Made by a program: the position numbers and the translations under genes
NCBI GenBank assembly: GCA_018268105.1
Contig: JAFDXG010000075.1
Location: 1-44,740, forward strand
Source of the DNA: Bacteroidota bacterium
Lineage (GTDB): Bacteria > Bacteroidota > Bacteroidia > Chitinophagales > Chitinophagaceae
Reading direction: 5' to 3'
DNA length: 44,740 bases
Notes under the pieces: model-generated
What the model saw: only the letters and a program-made list of their open reading frames with translations
What the model was told of the DNA's origin: nothing
Database searches by the model: none
Shown: piece by piece, positions 1 to 7,356 of the stretch
Layout of the letters: the number at the start of each line of letters is the position of its first letter
Position numbering within the stretch: position 1 is the first letter of the stretch

Positions 1-704
1 GGATCTTTCCGGATTTTCTGTTCCTCTTGCCCTACCTGGTAAAAAATGCCTGCTAAAGCTTTTTCAGTAACATAAGCTGTAAGATCAGGATTTATTTTTT
101 TGATTGCAAACTTGTTATATGCGGTGAAAACCGTATTCCAGTATTTGGTAGCATCCACTTTTTCAAGTGATTTTTCTATTACCGGTTTATAAGATGCCGT
201 TAACGCAGCCGTGGTTTTGTCTTTTAAATAATCTGTTGCAGCAAAATCACCGCCATTGAGAATACCGGCAGCATCTTTAATACTCATTTGCTTGATTGCA
301 TTTACAAATATTGGAGCAGCGGATTTAGCAGCATCTTCGGCTGCCCTGTTCATCGAAAGAATAGCTTCATCCACCTGGTCACCTAATCCGATAGCGCGAA
401 GTTTTTCTTCAACCTTTCTGGCTTCATCGGGCATCAGTATTTTAATAGCAGCATTACCAAAAAAACCATTTAATGCCGATAAGTTTTTGCCTGCTTTTTC
501 TGCGCCAACAGATAATGCTTCTTTCAAGCCTGAAGCAATTTCATTGGCATTCAGATTGCCTGAATTTTTGCCAAAAGTGTTGTTTAAAATACCTGAATTA
601 CTGCCGGAACTATCCGTTTTATTGCCTAAAACTTTTTTTAATAATTGTGCCTGAGTGGTATGTAACAAAAATATAGCTCCGGCTAATAAGATAATTTTTT
701 TCAT
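1..704 (-). CDS. DUF4197 domain-containing secreted protein (C-terminus cut by window edge)
   Basis: The reading frame opens at an ATG at 702-704 and stays open to the left edge (234 codons), so the C-terminus is missing. The N-terminus is a signal peptide of the MKKIILLAGAIFLLHTTQAQ type, implying export to the periplasm or envelope. The body is helical and Ala/Lys/Asn-rich. It contains a stretch like NANEIASGLKEALSVG, an MNRAAEDAA segment, an AATDYLKDKT segment and a late WNTVFTAYNKF segment, which is how I recognise the DUF4197 family. Members are about 230-250 residues, so only a few residues are probably lost. The biochemical function of the family is unknown. The gene lies 83 bases beyond the start of the gap after the M43 protease gene and could be read from the same direction. 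Family assignment is from recalled motifs, not a search. Confidence 0.8.
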   Translation of the reverse strand, partial: MKKIILLAGAIFLLHTTQAQLLKKVLGNKTDSSGSNSGILNNTFGKNSGNLNANEIASGLKEALSVGAEKAGKNLSALNGFFGNAAIKILMPDEARKVEEKLRAIGLGDQVDEAILSMNRAAEDAAKSAAPIFVNAIKQMSIKDAAGILNGGDFAATDYLKDKTTAALTASYKPVIEKSLEKVDATKYWNTVFTAYNKFAIKKINPDLTAYVTEKALAGIFYQVGQEEQKIRKD

Positions 705-787
705 AAGAATGATTTAAAATTGGAACTCAAAAATACTGACATAGTCTTTCTGTCTTTCATAAGGAAATATTAATTTAGAAAGACCAT

Positions 788-2038
788 TTACTTTTTCATG
801 AACCTTATAACAGTATCTTTTCCTTCATATTGTATCCTTATGAAGTAAATTCCCTGCATCAACCGGGTTATATTAATAAATTGCTTATTAGAACCGCTCA
901 TTAATGATTGACCTTTTGAATCAAAAACATTAAAATATTCAGGGATAATATTATTCCCGTTAAAATTCCTGAAATGAATACTATTTGAGGAAGGATTAGG
1001 GTAAACAAAAAGAGATAAAGTATTTCCTGATTTTTTATCTGTTTCAGTTTCAGCATTTTCAGTTACTGCTTTAAGGGCAGGAGAGTTACGCATAGATGCT
1101 CTTGGTCCATTCGGAGTAAAAATATCTCTCATTCTTTGACGTTGCCCGTATGTGAACATCAATATGCATTCATCATCTGAGAAGTCCATAAAATTCATGA
1201 ACATATCCCCATTGGGGTTTTTGTTGCAACCGCCGGCAGTTATTTTTGGAAAGGATGAACAGCCACTACTGTAAGTCTTTTGAGGTGGGGTATCATCAAC
1301 ATCATCACTGCCACATTCAGTATCTCCCCACAAATGCTTTAAATTAAGCCAATGACCTATTTCATGTGTCGCCGTTCTGCCTTTGTTATATACGGAATTG
1401 ATATTGCCGGTGCCAAATACATCAGTTCTTATTACTACACCATCTTTGTCTGGAGCAGCACCCGGAAAAGTGGAGTAACCCAGGAGACCATCACCAAGAT
1501 TACAAACCCAAATGTTAAGATAGTAACGACTGTCCCAGGCATCATCTCCCTCATTCACACTATATTTCATTTTATCATCCTGCTTCCATGAAACCTGTGC
1601 AGTTTTCCGGCGCACTATACCTGATGTTGAACGACCTTGCGGATCGAGCCTTGCAAGTACAAATTTAATCTGGCAATCTGCAGCATATTCCGAGAAGGCA
1701 ACCGGAACCTTTCCTACGTCTTCATTTCTTTTTTGAAAATCTTTGTTCAATACATCCAGCTGTGTTTCTATTTGAGCATCGCTTATATTTTGAGCAGAAG
1801 TATTGTAAAGTATATGAATAACTACTGGAATAGTAATAACTGTTCCGTCATCAACTTCAGGATGCTGCACCTTCATTGAAGCACGATATCGTGATGCGGT
1901 TTCAATTTTTGTATATCGTTTGCTAAGGGTTACATCATTTTGAAGTTGCTGCTTCCAGTAATCTGCAGAGCCGCAGTTGCGCTGAGCACAGACAAAAGAA
2001 ATTTGAAATCCCAGTAGAATACAAATAAAATATTTCAT
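788..2038 (-). CDS. Secreted M43-family zinc metalloprotease with type IX secretion sorting tail
   Basis: A 416-residue predicted extracellular zinc endopeptidase of the cytophagalysin/pappalysin group (M43). It has a signal peptide at residues 1-18. The zinc motif HEIGHWLNLKH lies at residues 225-235, giving ligands His225, His229 and His235 and catalytic Glu226. It is followed by a Cys-Gly-Ser-Asp...DDTPPQ segment and a Met-turn-like MNFMDFSDDEC segment typical of the family. The last ~70 residues (from SLFVYPNPSS to IRFMKK) form a type A C-terminal sorting domain. The protein is therefore probably exported by Sec, then by the type IX system, and either anchored or released. The motif has Asn where the canonical HExxHxxGxxH has Gly. 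The gene ends in a short gap before the DUF4197 gene. Substrate unknown. Confidence 0.88.
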   Translation of the reverse strand: MKYFICILLGFQISFVCAQRNCGSADYWKQQLQNDVTLSKRYTKIETASRYRASMKVQHPEVDDGTVITIPVVIHILYNTSAQNISDAQIETQLDVLNKDFQKRNEDVGKVPVAFSEYAADCQIKFVLARLDPQGRSTSGIVRRKTAQVSWKQDDKMKYSVNEGDDAWDSRYYLNIWVCNLGDGLLGYSTFPGAAPDKDGVVIRTDVFGTGNINSVYNKGRTATHEIGHWLNLKHLWGDTECGSDDVDDTPPQKTYSSGCSSFPKITAGGCNKNPNGDMFMNFMDFSDDECILMFTYGQRQRMRDIFTPNGPRASMRNSPALKAVTENAETETDKKSGNTLSLFVYPNPSSNSIHFRNFNGNNIIPEYFNVFDSKGQSLMSGSNKQFINITRLMQGIYFIRIQYEGKDTVIRFMKK

Positions 2039-2340
2039 TGCTGATTTTTAGATCAGCTTTTCAATGTGATATTACATTTAATTGGATAGGGTAGTGCGCT
2101 CTGGCAAAGCTGCAATAACACTTTTGCCTTTCATATGATATTGAACAGGGATAATTGGATGTGTAGTTGTTGAAATTTGGAAGTATCTGTAATTCGGAAA
2201 TACAAATTAAAACAAAAAATACGGCACTATCAACTCCGTTAAAGCGTTTTTCGACTGAGTCAGGCAATCTGTCGTTAAAAAATTTTTAAACATTACATTG
2301 TAACAGGGCATCACTTATTTTTGCAACAATCATTTGATAT
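2039..2340. other. Divergent intergenic region between metalloprotease and cyclotransferase genes
   Basis: These ~300 bases separate two divergently transcribed genes. A -7-like element (TATTTTTG) for the rightward gene is visible near 2316-2323. I see no convincing gene: a 68-codon minus-strand frame at 2061-2267 has no recognisable protein features and overlaps the place where promoters are expected. Confidence 0.5.
2316..2323 (+). promoter_or_regulatory. Putative Bacteroidota -7 promoter element of the cyclotransferase gene
   Basis: TATTTTTG fits the TAnnTTTG consensus of the Bacteroidota housekeeping sigma factor and lies 18 bases before the ATG at 2341. A TTG at 2298-2300 is closer than the usual -33 spacing, so only the -7 part is convincing. 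Confidence 0.45.
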
Positions 2341-3174
2341 ATGTTAAACAAAGTTGTTTTATATTCAGGGCTTCTTTTGTTGATCTGGTCGTGTAATGGA
2401 TCAGATAAGGGAAATGAGAATACCGGCTCTGCAAGTATTGAAACTCATAGCAATGTACCGCCACCAGCGCCTGTTCCTTATACGGTATTGAATATATATC
2501 CTCACGATACGAAAGCTTTTACACAGGGGCTGGTATTTTACAACAACCAGCTTTATGAAGGTACAGGTCAAAAAAAAGAATCTACGCTCCGAAAAGTAGA
2601 TTATAAAACCGGAGTAGTACAACAAAAAATTGACTTAAACCCTGAATTGTTTGGAGAAGGAATAACTATACTCAATGATACGGTTTATCAATTAACCTGG
2701 CAGGATCACCTTATACTGGTATATAGTCTTAAAGATTTCAAACTGATACGAAAAGGTTATTGGCCGAATGAAGGATGGGGTATTACAGATGACAAAACTA
2801 ATCTTATTATCAGTGATGGAACAGACAAATTATATTTTGTGCGTCCTTCAGATTTTAAGTTGCTCAAGATCGTTTCCGTATCTAATAATCTGGGGCCGGT
2901 AAATAATCTCAATGAACTGGAATATATCAACGGGTATGTGTACGCTAATCAATGGGAGACAGATTATATACTCAAAATTGATCCAGCATCAGGTTTTGTA
3001 GTTGGAGTATTAGATTTTACAGACGCCTTAAAAAAGCTTGCAAATATTAATTATGACAGGGAGGCTGTAGAAGAAGGTGATGTATTGAACGGTATTGCCT
3101 GGGATGCTACCGGCAATAAAATTTTTATTACCGGAAAGAGATGGCCAAAGCTACTTGAAATCAGACTAAATTAA
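2341..3174 (+). CDS. Glutaminyl-peptide cyclotransferase (lipoprotein)
   Basis: A 277-residue protein of the plant/bacterial-type glutamine cyclotransferase family (PF05096). These five-bladed propeller enzymes convert N-terminal Gln to pyroglutamate, protecting exported proteins from aminopeptidases. The N-terminus is a lipoprotein signal (LLLIWSC, lipid-anchored Cys about residue 18), so it should act in the periplasm or at the outer membrane. The family signature is clear: a YPHDTKAFTQGLVF stretch at about residues 52-65, a YEGTGQ segment, repeated blade-like strands, a LNELEYINGYVYANQW segment, and a C-terminal NGIAWDATGNKIFITGKRWPKL segment. In T9SS bacteria N-terminal pyroglutamate is common on secreted proteins, which fits the neighbouring T9SS protease, but that link is inference. 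Confidence 0.9.
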   Translation: MLNKVVLYSGLLLLIWSCNGSDKGNENTGSASIETHSNVPPPAPVPYTVLNIYPHDTKAFTQGLVFYNNQLYEGTGQKKESTLRKVDYKTGVVQQKIDLNPELFGEGITILNDTVYQLTWQDHLILVYSLKDFKLIRKGYWPNEGWGITDDKTNLIISDGTDKLYFVRPSDFKLLKIVSVSNNLGPVNNLNELEYINGYVYANQWETDYILKIDPASGFVVGVLDFTDALKKLANINYDREAVEEGDVLNGIAWDATGNKIFITGKRWPKLLEIRLN

Positions 3175-3221
3175 TTATTAACCTGTTAATGCCAGAAATT
3201 AAAGTAAGGAGGTCAGTCGGG

Positions 3222-4535
3222 CTATCCGGCTCTTTTCATCCTGTACTTTTTATTTACTTTCTTATTGTTGAAATATTTATCTAACTCTTCGGGTGAATCT
3301 CCAACTTCCACAAGAGGAACATCAATCAGTTGTACTTGTATAGATTTTAATTCATCCCTCAACTTCTGTGTCTTGGAAAGAATATCCGGATCTTTTTCTC
3401 CTACAAGTGAATTGTTCTGAAGAAGGTATTCCAGTCTCTTAATGCTATTTCGTACCAATGTTGCAGAATTTTGCTCTGCAGTTTTGTTTGGAGATACAGA
3501 TTCTTTTACAGGTACCATGGCAACACCCACACTAGGCAAAATCTTTCCGGCACTTTTTTGAGCATCAGTAGGTAGTGAAGAAAATACCGTTCCCCCAAGC
3601 GAAGAGGCCGCAGAAGTTAAGTCAAATGTATTCCTGGTTTTTTTGGTAGACCTTACATGTTTATCCAGCATCATAAAAGTAGCCTTCAACTGGTTGGTAT
3701 AGTTTATAATTGTCTTTTTAACATCATTGTACTCCAACACTTTTTGAGGATAGTTAATATTTTCTTTGACCACAATTTTCACTACTGCCGTATCCCTTAC
3801 ATTGAATTTATTGGAACCAATGAAATTCAGAATTACTTCTTTTTGCTTGTCTTTATCCCCGGTTTTAACAAATCCAAATGGAGGAGACCATTTGAAGTCA
3901 TCTCCACATTTTGTAATTGGAGAAAGAGGCTTAATAGAATAGTTGCTGGTCATGATTATTTTCTCAATTGGAAAATTGCCATCTTCACATTGAACTTTAA
4001 AAATTACACTATCTCCTTCATCTACGTATAATACATTATTTACAGCCGGTTTTATTTTGGAAGGAATTATTTCTGAATTGTAGAATAAGAGCGTAAAAGC
4101 AGTATCTATCCTGTCTTTGGGGTTGTCAAGATTTTGAACCCCAAGCAATACCTTATACTCGTGATCGAATTTAAGTCGGCCATTAAGAAACAATCCGCGC
4201 TCCGGACGGATATGCAGCATCCCATTTCTTTCAATCTGCAATCCGGGTAAGGCATTTTTTAAAAACCAGAAATAATGAGAAATATCTTTATTGATCAATA
4301 GTTGATAATTCAAAGAAGAATCGCCATTAATAGAGAGATATGGGTTAAGATTACGAATGCGCAATAAAGTATCTTCCTGAAGAATAGGTTTAAAAGTTGT
4401 ATCAACTTTAGTTGTATCATTTTTCAGTTTCAACGAATCCTGTATCTTAAGTAAAGAATCCGGAACTTGTGAAAATGCATGGGACGAAGCGGATACAAAA
4501 AATACGAAAAAGGCAAACTTGAAAATAGTGTTCAA
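3222..4535 (-). CDS. Hypothetical secreted protein, 437 aa, probable TTG start
   Basis: I do not recognise this family. The only possible start is a TTG at 4533-4535. An in-frame stop lies 15 bases upstream, and no Met follows until about residue 106. The TTG gives a complete signal peptide (MNTIFKFAFFVFFVSASSHAFSQ), supporting it. After the signal comes a Ser/Asp/Thr/Lys-rich linker (about residues 24-60), then strand-rich segments resembling Ig-like or cadherin-like folds, including an LYVDEGDSVIFKVQCEDG stretch. A probably helical C-terminal part ends in a basic tail (NKKVNKKYRMKRAG). There is no sorting domain and no catalytic motif. It is convergent with the cyclotransferase gene, and its upstream gap contains the Hsp20 terminator. 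Probably a periplasmic or envelope protein of narrow distribution. Confidence 0.7.
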   Translation of the reverse strand: MNTIFKFAFFVFFVSASSHAFSQVPDSLLKIQDSLKLKNDTTKVDTTFKPILQEDTLLRIRNLNPYLSINGDSSLNYQLLINKDISHYFWFLKNALPGLQIERNGMLHIRPERGLFLNGRLKFDHEYKVLLGVQNLDNPKDRIDTAFTLLFYNSEIIPSKIKPAVNNVLYVDEGDSVIFKVQCEDGNFPIEKIIMTSNYSIKPLSPITKCGDDFKWSPPFGFVKTGDKDKQKEVILNFIGSNKFNVRDTAVVKIVVKENINYPQKVLEYNDVKKTIINYTNQLKATFMMLDKHVRSTKKTRNTFDLTSAASSLGGTVFSSLPTDAQKSAGKILPSVGVAMVPVKESVSPNKTAEQNSATLVRNSIKRLEYLLQNNSLVGEKDPDILSKTQKLRDELKSIQVQLIDVPLVEVGDSPEELDKYFNNKKVNKKYRMKRAG

Positions 4536-4658
4536 AACGGCGGTCTTTTAAGGGTTATGAAATTGAAACGCAAATGTAAAGCAATATGTGATTAAATTAA
4601 ATGAATAGCAACTTTATAATGGCAATCTTGTTGTATTATAACAGAATGTTAATTGTGT

Positions 4659-4685
4659 AAAAAAGGTTAGCCCAATGGGCTAACC
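4659..4685 (-). terminator. Intrinsic terminator of the Hsp20 gene
   Basis: On the minus strand GGTTAGCCC and GGGCTAACC (4665-4673 and 4677-4685) form a perfect 9-bp stem, followed by a run of six T (4664-4659). It sits about 55 bases past the Hsp20 stop codon. Confidence 0.85.
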
Positions 4686-4739
4686 TGCTACTAACCTACC
4701 ATACGCACATTAAACTCAACTTTTTATCGTTACAATTAA

Positions 4740-5180
4740 TTACTGAATAGATATTTGTTTATTTACAGCTTGTGCTTCAGCTTTTTTGGGTAATAATAAT
4801 TTTAAAATACCGTCTTCATATTTTGCCTGAATATTGGTAGTATTAATTTTGCCACCCAGGGTAAAAGTTCTTTTAAAACTGTTGTAGCTAAACTCCCTGC
4901 TTACCGTGTTGTAATCTTCTGAATTATTACTTTCCTTTTTTTCATAACTAATGGTAAGCAATCCATCTTCAACATTGATTTTAAAATCTTCTTTTTTTAA
5001 CCCGGGAGCGCTTAATTCGAGATGATAGGCATCTTTGGTTTGGTGGATATTAGCAGGAACTGTATTCCATTTTTCTGCCACAAAATCCTTTCCAAAACCT
5101 GACCAGTCAGAAAAGATATCATCAAATAAAGTATTGAAAGATTTCTTTACCGGGGTGCCGTTAAATTTTACGAGTGTCAT
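4740..5180 (-). CDS. Small heat-shock protein, Hsp20/alpha-crystallin family
   Basis: A 146-residue cytoplasmic chaperone-holdase that binds unfolding proteins without ATP. The N-terminal arm has the typical FDDIFSDW segment. The alpha-crystallin domain spans about residues 40-135, with YHLELSAPGLKKEDFKINVEDG and the characteristic SYNSFKRTFTLGGKINTTNIQA / YEDGILKLLLPKK strands. It ends with an IxI motif (QISIQ), the tail that docks on neighbouring subunits. Length is normal for bacterial sHSPs. It is divergent from the bacilliredoxin gene. The ~210-base gap holds two near-identical 12-mers that could be a stress operator. A strong terminator follows, so it is probably monocistronic. Confidence 0.95.
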   Translation of the reverse strand: MTLVKFNGTPVKKSFNTLFDDIFSDWSGFGKDFVAEKWNTVPANIHQTKDAYHLELSAPGLKKEDFKINVEDGLLTISYEKKESNNSEDYNTVSREFSYNSFKRTFTLGGKINTTNIQAKYEDGILKLLLPKKAEAQAVNKQISIQ

Positions 5181-5294
5181 AGTTGTATATTTTTGTTTAA
5201 ATTTTTATTGACATTTACAAAGTATCAAATGCCATTCCATAGGCAGTTATTGATATATTTCAGGACAAGTGATCAGTTATTCAATCGCCCAAAA

Positions 5295-5338
5295 GACATA
5301 ATGGCGCTTTTGTTAATAAAAAAAATGACATTATGGCG
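5295..5338. repeat. Two copies of GACAT(A/T)ATGGCG between hsp20 and bacilliredoxin genes
   Basis: GACATAATGGCG (5295-5306) and GACATTATGGCG (5327-5338) differ at one base and start 32 bases apart, about three helical turns. The second copy abuts the putative -33 region of the rightward promoter. Position and spacing suggest binding sites for a regulator acting on one or both divergent genes. Confidence 0.5.
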
Positions 5339-5372
5339 TTTGATTTATTGAATGTAGTTTTAGCTACCTTTG
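5339..5372 (+). promoter_or_regulatory. Putative Bacteroidota promoter of the bacilliredoxin gene
   Basis: TTTG (5339-5342) and TACCTTTG (5365-5372) resemble the -33 TTTG / -7 TAnnTTTG pair with a 22-base spacer, slightly longer than the usual 19-21. The -7 element ends 21 bases before the ATG at 5394. Confidence 0.6.
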
Positions 5373-5393
5373 TAATCTAAAATGTAAAAGAAA

Positions 5394-5810
5394 ATGTATC
5401 CTTCAGAAATTGTAATACCAATGAAAGAGGAGTTAACTGATAATGGCTTTGCTGAGCTGTTAACTCCGGAAGAAGTAGAACAGACCCTGCAACAAAAAGG
5501 TACCACATTAGTTATGATTAATTCTGTATGTGGTTGTTCTGCGGGAAGTGCCAGACCGGGTGTACTTATGGCTGTAAATAATGCCACTAAAAGGCCTGAC
5601 CATCTTACTACCAGTTTTGCTGGTTTTGATATTGATGCCGTAAAGAAAGTGCGTGAGCATTTGATGCCTTATCCACCGTCTTCGCCTTCAATAGCATTAT
5701 TTAAAGATGGAGAATTGGTTCACATGATAGAACGCCATCAAATTGAAGGCAAACCTGCTCAACTTATCGCAAAGAATCTTATTGCAGCTTTTGACGAGTT
5801 TTGCAATTAA
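5394..5810 (+). CDS. BrxA/BrxB-family bacilliredoxin (YphP/YqiW)
   Basis: A 138-residue thioredoxin-fold protein of the bacilliredoxin family, which removes bacillithiol from oxidised protein thiols in the cytoplasm. The family N-terminus (MYPSEIVIPMKEELTDNGF) fixes the start. The hallmark CGC motif is Cys46-Gly-Cys48 in NSVCGCSAGSARPG. The segment PYPPSSPSIALFKDGELVHMIERHQIEG is also typical. Full length for the family. A good promoter precedes it and an intrinsic terminator follows, so it is probably transcribed alone. Placement opposite a small heat-shock gene suggests a shared stress response, but that is inference. No bacillithiol synthesis gene lies in the window. Confidence 0.93.
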   Translation: MYPSEIVIPMKEELTDNGFAELLTPEEVEQTLQQKGTTLVMINSVCGCSAGSARPGVLMAVNNATKRPDHLTTSFAGFDIDAVKKVREHLMPYPPSSPSIALFKDGELVHMIERHQIEGKPAQLIAKNLIAAFDEFCN

Positions 5811-5834
5811 AATTTTTTGATAAGAAATTTAATA

Positions 5835-5862
5835 AATCCTGTCAATTGATAGGATTTTTTTT
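5835..5862 (+). terminator. Intrinsic terminator after bacilliredoxin gene
   Basis: AATCCTGTC and GATAGGATT (5835-5843, 5848-5856) pair over nine positions (one G-T) around an AATT loop, followed by a T run to 5862. It lies 25 bases after the bacilliredoxin stop. Confidence 0.85.
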
Positions 5863-5946
5863 ATCTCCTGTGAAATGAAACAGTGCTTTTATTTTTAAAC
5901 AATCCGTATTTTAAAGTATCATTGTGCCTTATACCTAATTGTATAT

Positions 5947-7230
5947 ATGTATCCAAACCTGTATTTCTTTCTGAAAGATGTTTTTGGTATTAATGCCTGG
6001 AACTGGACAAAGTTTGTTAACTCATTCGGTTTTTTTGTAGCCATTGGATTTGTGGTAGCTGCAATTGTGCTTGTAAAAGAATTAAAACGAAAAGAACTTG
6101 AGGGAAAAATGTTTCCTATAGTAGAAACAATCGAAGTAGGAAAACCTGCAACAATTACTGAGTTAATTTTGAATGCGATTCTTGGATTTATTGTAGGGTA
6201 TAAAGCCCTTGGGATTTTTTTTAATAAGGAAACTGTTTCTCCTCAGGATTATATATTCTCTGCCAACGGTAGTGTGGGGGGAGGACTCTTACTGGCTGCC
6301 CTCTTTGCATTTTTTAAATACCGTGAAAAGAATAAACAAAAACTGGCGAAACCTGAACAAAGAAAAATACGTATATGGCCACACGAACGTGTAGGCGATA
6401 TTACCATACTTGCTGCTATTTTTGGCTTTGTTGGTGCTAAAATCTTTGACAACCTCGAAAATTGGAACAGGTTTATTCAGGATCCTATTGGTAATTTGTT
6501 ATCACCCAGTGGACTTACATTTTATGGAGGGTTAATATGTGCTACAGTAGCAATATTGTGGTTTGCAAGAAAGAAAAAGATCAGTATCAGGCACCTCGTG
6601 GATGCAGCAGCACCAGCACTTATGATTGCCTATGCCGTTGGAAGGATTGGATGCCAGGTGAGTGGTGATGGCGACTGGGGTATTTTAAACAGCGCTTATA
6701 TTAGTAATAGTTCCGGAAAAGCTGTAATTGCCGGTCCCGGTGATTTTGAAAAAGCGCTTGCTGCAAATAAAACCATCTATTTCAATGAATTTGGATATGA
6801 TTCGATACCCCATAAAACAGTAAAAGCACCAGCTTTTCTGCCAACCTGGATGGTAGCCTATTCTTATCCTCACAATGTTAATGAACAGGGTTTTAAAATG
6901 GCTGATTGCGTGGGTGATCATTGTAATGCCCTGCCTGTGCCGGTTTTTCCCACACCATTTTATGAAACTATTATGTGTCTTATTCTTTTCACGGTCCTGT
7001 TGTTCCTTAGAAATCGGTTTGCAATACCAGGTCAATTATTTGCTATCTACCTGGTTTTAAATGGTATAGAACGTTTTTTTATAGAAAAAATCAGAGTCAA
7101 TACAAAATATGATTTTTTCGGTTTTCATCCCACACAAGCTGAGATAATATCATCTTTATTGGTTATTACCGGCTTTATACTTTTCTTTTGGACAAAAAAA
7201 TTGCCTTCACCGGTTAAATCATCTAGTTAA
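5947..7230 (+). CDS. lgt: Prolipoprotein diacylglyceryl transferase
   Basis: A 427-residue integral inner-membrane enzyme that transfers diacylglycerol from phosphatidylglycerol to the lipobox Cys of prolipoproteins. This is the first step in making the many lipoproteins encoded by this kind of genome. Several hydrophobic membrane helices are visible. The Lgt signature AVGRIGCQVSGDGDWG is present, as are LTFYGGLICA and a late HPTQAEIISS segment. It is longer than the ~290-residue enterobacterial enzyme. The extra length is a cytoplasmic linker near the N-terminus (RKELEGKMFPIVETIE) and about 90 residues between the signature and the FYETIM helix. Such long forms are usual in Bacteroidota as I recall them. 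It begins 84 bases past the bacilliredoxin terminator and is probably its own unit. Confidence 0.92.
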   Translation: MYPNLYFFLKDVFGINAWNWTKFVNSFGFFVAIGFVVAAIVLVKELKRKELEGKMFPIVETIEVGKPATITELILNAILGFIVGYKALGIFFNKETVSPQDYIFSANGSVGGGLLLAALFAFFKYREKNKQKLAKPEQRKIRIWPHERVGDITILAAIFGFVGAKIFDNLENWNRFIQDPIGNLLSPSGLTFYGGLICATVAILWFARKKKISIRHLVDAAAPALMIAYAVGRIGCQVSGDGDWGILNSAYISNSSGKAVIAGPGDFEKALAANKTIYFNEFGYDSIPHKTVKAPAFLPTWMVAYSYPHNVNEQGFKMADCVGDHCNALPVPVFPTPFYETIMCLILFTVLLFLRNRFAIPGQLFAIYLVLNGIERFFIEKIRVNTKYDFFGFHPTQAEIISSLLVITGFILFFWTKKLPSPVKSSS

Positions 7231-7296
7231 TTCCGTTTGCTACTTTGTTTGACCAAACATCCCTAAACTTTACCGTTCATTGTAAAACTATGTTCT

Positions 7297-7343
7297 ATGC
7301 ATTGCAAAGTACCTACCTTTATAAGGTAATATAAACAATGCAT
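7297..7343. promoter_or_regulatory. Concentric palindromes (operator-like) before the outer-membrane receptor gene
   Basis: Outer arms ATGCATTG (7297-7304) and CAATGCAT (7336-7343) enclose inner arms TACCTT (7314-7319) and AAGGTA (7323-7328). The two centres are one base apart. A TACCTTTA resembling a -7 element lies within the inner repeat. The site ends 13 bases before the ATG at 7357. Likely an operator overlapping the promoter, or an RNA hairpin at the ribosome site. Confidence 0.6.
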
Positions 7344-7356
7344 AAATATAACTGCA

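Noticed and set aside
256..654. A 132-codon plus-strand open frame
   Set aside because: It lies opposite the DUF4197 gene, whose own frame has a signal peptide and family motifs; the plus-strand frame has none.
2061..2267. A 68-codon minus-strand open frame in the gap before the cyclotransferase gene
   Set aside because: No recognisable domain, no signal peptide, and it occupies a divergent promoter region.
5181..5260. A sigma-54-type promoter upstream of hsp20 (TGGCAT followed by TTTG)
   Set aside because: The GG and GC dinucleotides are not ten bases apart, so the -24/-12 rule is not met.
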